DNA from: Actinomycetota bacterium
GTDB lineage: Bacteria; Actinomycetota; CADDZG01; WHSQ01
Reading direction: 5' to 3'
NCBI GenBank assembly: GCA_016781115.1
Contig: JADDQX010000084.1
Coordinates: 1,559 to 9,382 of the forward strand
Length of the DNA: 7,824 nucleotides
Shown: one piece after another, positions 6,619 through 7,824 of the stretch
Numbering within the stretch: position 1 is the first letter of the stretch
Layout: each line of letters begins with the position of its first letter
The notes under the pieces: generated by a model
Databases searched by the model: none
What the model was told of the DNA's origin: nothing
The model's input: the letters and a program-made list of their open reading frames with translations, nothing else
Made by a program: the position numbers and the translations under genes

Positions 6619-6624
6619 TAGGCT
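6619..6624 (+). promoter_or_regulatory. Candidate -10 element for the acidic peptide gene
   Basis: TAGGCT, only six bases beyond the permease stop codon, is followed by six bases (CCGCCC) and an A at 6631. Transcription from there would give a 31-nt leader containing a ribosome site, unlike the leaderless starts elsewhere in the window. This suggests the peptide and oxygenase can be transcribed separately from the exporter. No -35 is recognised. Confidence 0.45.
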
Positions 6625-6648
6625 CCGCCCATCGCTATCGCCGACGGC

Positions 6649-6654
6649 GGGAGG
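6649..6654 (+). promoter_or_regulatory. Ribosome binding site of the acidic peptide gene
   Basis: GGGAGG lies seven bases before the ATG at 6662, an ideal Shine-Dalgarno distance. It is the only strong ribosome site in the window, implying high translation of the small peptide. It also fixes the start codon of a gene too short to be trusted on length alone. Confidence 0.85.
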
Positions 6655-6661
6655 GTTCGAT

Positions 6662-6835
6662 ATGGGTGACGACCGGGTGCTCAGAGACGAAGACATCACC
6701 ACGACGTGGATGCGCGGCGGCGGCGCGGGGACGTACTCGCAGACGGACCCCGACAGCACCGATCCGGACGGCACCGACGCGGACGGCACCGACAGCGACT
6801 CCGGAGGCTCCGACTCCGACTCGCAGGACAGCTAA
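6662..6835 (+). CDS. 57-residue Asp/Ser/Thr-rich peptide, RiPP precursor-like
   Basis: I do not recognise a named family. The protein has an N-terminal segment MGDDRVLRDEDITTTWM (1-17), a Gly-rich junction RGGGAGTYSQ (18-27) and a tail made of four tandem pentapeptides TDPDS, TDPDG, TDADG, TDSDS (28-47) followed by GGSDSDSQDS. It contains 15 Asp, one Glu, three Arg and no Lys or Cys, so it is strongly acidic. No signal peptide or membrane segment is present. Evidence that it is real: the strong ribosome site, 52 of 57 codons ending in G or C, and its position between an exporter and an oxygenase gene. The leader-plus-repetitive-core layout resembles precursors of ribosomally made, modified peptides; the DxDxDG-like spacing also recalls Ca2+-binding repeats. 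Likely partner: the oxygenase encoded 13 bases downstream. Being the oxygenase substrate is inference. Confidence 0.78.
   Translation: MGDDRVLRDEDITTTWMRGGGAGTYSQTDPDSTDPDGTDADGTDSDSGGSDSDSQDS
6743..6802 (+). repeat. Four tandem 15-bp units encoding TDxD(G/S)
   Basis: Units at 6743-6757, 6758-6772, 6773-6787 and 6788-6802 encode TDPDS, TDPDG, TDADG and TDSDS. The amino-acid pattern is better kept than the bases: Thr is acg or acc, Asp is gac or gat, and the fifth residue alternates Ser and Gly. That points to selection on the protein repeat, not to recent slippage. A degenerate SD-rich tail follows to the stop. Confidence 0.85.
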
Positions 6836-6848
6836 CACCTCCCTAGTC

Positions 6849-7824
6849 GTGGACGTGCCCGCGCTGGAGCGTTGCGTCGGCAACGTGGCCGCGTTCTTCG
6901 ACAAGCATTGGGCGCAGGCACCGTTGCTGCGCCTCGGTGGCAGCGACACAGGCTTCGACGACCTAGCCGCTCTCGACGATCTCGACCGGATGGTGTCGTC
7001 GCGCGGGTTGCGACCGTCGAACCTGCGCATGGTCAAGGACGGAAAGACGCTGCCAGCGAGCTCCTACACGACGACCGCCGGGGGACGAGCGACAGAGGAG
7101 CTCGTCAACGCGCCGCGCGTCTACGAGCGGTTCGCGGAGGGCGCGACCATCGTGATCGAGTCGGTGCATCGCTATTGGGAGCCGCTGACGGACTTCTGTC
7201 GCGACCTGGAACTAGCGCTCGGGCATCGCCTTCAGGTGAACGCCTACATCACTCCGCGGGGCTCCCGCGGCTTCGACGTCCACCGCGACGACCACGACGT
7301 CTTCGTGCTTCAGGTGTCGGGCTCGAAGCACTGGATCGTCTACGACCGCCAGGACGAGGAGCGGGTACTGGTGGATCAGGACATCGAGCGCGGAGCATGT
7401 CTCTACATCCCCCGCGGCTTCCCGCACGCAGCCACCGCCGGCACCCGCTCGTCGGCTCATCTGACCGTAGGGATCCTGACCCACGACTCGATCGACGTGG
7501 TGCGCGAGATCGCGAAACTGGCGGAACAAGAGCCGGCTTTCCAGGAGCGCCTGCCGACGGGAAGCACCACCGATGCCACCTCGTTGCGGGACACCCTGGA
7601 GCGCCACGTCGAAGAGATGCGGGCGTGGCTGGACAAGCTCGATGTGGATGAGCTGACCCAGCGGGTGGCGCGACGGGTCATGTCCACCTCGCAGCCGATC
7701 GTCAGAGGGCAGCTCCGCCAGCTAGACGCGCTAGATGGAATCGAGGCATCGACGTTGGTGGCTCGCCGCCGCGGTGTGATCTGCGTGCTCTTCCGGCGGG
7801 CGAACGCCTTGAAGGTCCTGCTCG
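6849..7824 (+). CDS. JmjC/cupin_4-type Fe(II)/2-oxoglutarate oxygenase (3' end missing)
   Basis: A reading frame of 325 codons continues past the window. The N-terminus (LERCVGNVAAFFDKHWAQAPLLRLGG) matches the opening of the cupin_4/ribosomal-oxygenase family (YcfD/RoxA, MINA53, NO66), whose members hydroxylate Arg or His side chains of proteins using Fe(II), O2 and 2-oxoglutarate. The iron triad is visible as HxD (H145, D147 in FDVHRDDHD) and distal His193 in IPRGFPHAA; Lys160 in SGSKHW could contact the co-substrate. Residues after about 205 are helical and charged, leading to a segment (VRGQLRQLDALDGIEASTLVARR) placed like the C-terminal winged-helix domain. Family length suggests some 60-80 residues are missing. 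The GTG at 6849 is chosen (another at 6855); no ribosome site precedes it, so it probably depends on translation of the peptide 13 bases upstream. A substrate other than a ribosomal protein, namely that peptide, is likely but unproven. Confidence 0.88.
   Translation, partial: MDVPALERCVGNVAAFFDKHWAQAPLLRLGGSDTGFDDLAALDDLDRMVSSRGLRPSNLRMVKDGKTLPASSYTTTAGGRATEELVNAPRVYERFAEGATIVIESVHRYWEPLTDFCRDLELALGHRLQVNAYITPRGSRGFDVHRDDHDVFVLQVSGSKHWIVYDRQDEERVLVDQDIERGACLYIPRGFPHAATAGTRSSAHLTVGILTHDSIDVVREIAKLAEQEPAFQERLPTGSTTDATSLRDTLERHVEEMRAWLDKLDVDELTQRVARRVMSTSQPIVRGQLRQLDALDGIEASTLVARRRGVICVLFRRANALKVLL

Noticed and set aside
6625..6650. A CCGCC/GGCGG stem that could hide the peptide's ribosome site
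   Set aside because: Only five pairs across a 16-base loop and it covers just part of the site; too weak to call a regulatory hairpin.
6307..6789. A 160-codon minus-strand frame across the second permease and the acidic peptide
   Set aside because: It is antisense to two better-supported genes; its repetitive Gly/Ser/Val and Arg content mirrors the plus-strand repeat and GC-rich codons.
6872..7651. A 259-codon plus-strand frame inside the oxygenase gene
   Set aside because: Its Arg/Gly/Pro-rich translation has no motifs, while the overlapping frame shows the full JmjC iron triad.

Overview
The window is high-GC bacterial DNA with strong GC preference at third codon positions, frequent GTG starts, tightly overlapping genes and several candidate leaderless promoters. 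These traits, plus a secreted class-2-type lipase and actinobacterial-style ABC-2 exporters, suggest Actinomycetota. No rRNA, tRNA or other phylogenetic marker is present, so a finer placement is not supported. No mobile element, CRISPR array or clear terminator was found.

Layout, left to right. (1) Positions 1-50 (minus) hold the first 16 codons of a short-chain dehydrogenase/reductase that runs off the left edge. (2) Positions 175-963 (plus) encode a membrane-anchored or secreted alpha/beta-hydrolase lipase. Its stop codon shares the palindrome CTAG with the stop of the gene facing it. (3) Positions 960-3779 form a compact minus-strand operon, read right to left: a secreted LolA/RseB-like protein, an ABC ATPase and an ABC-2 permease. 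All three genes overlap their neighbours. (4) Positions 3780-4109 are a divergent regulatory region with a 40-bp concentric dyad. (5) Positions 4110-6612 (plus) encode a NodI/DrrA-type ATPase and two paralogous NodJ/DrrB-type permeases, again overlapping. (6) Positions 6662-6835 (plus) encode a 57-residue, extremely Asp/Ser/Thr-rich peptide with a tandem TDxD(G/S) repeat. It has a good ribosome binding site and its own promoter candidate. It is followed 13 nt later by a JmjC/cupin_4-type Fe(II)/2-oxoglutarate oxygenase that runs off the right edge.

The most interesting content is the right-hand end. A small acidic peptide with a conserved-looking N-terminal segment, a Gly-rich junction and a repeated Asp-rich tail sits directly upstream of a protein hydroxylase-type oxygenase and just downstream of an exporter. 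This looks like a ribosomally made, post-translationally modified peptide (RiPP-like) system in which the oxygenase may hydroxylate the tail, but that function is inference. The second theme is regulatory. Five start regions carry a -10-like hexamer followed by exactly six bases and then an A. In three cases that A is the start codon itself, suggesting widespread leaderless transcription here.
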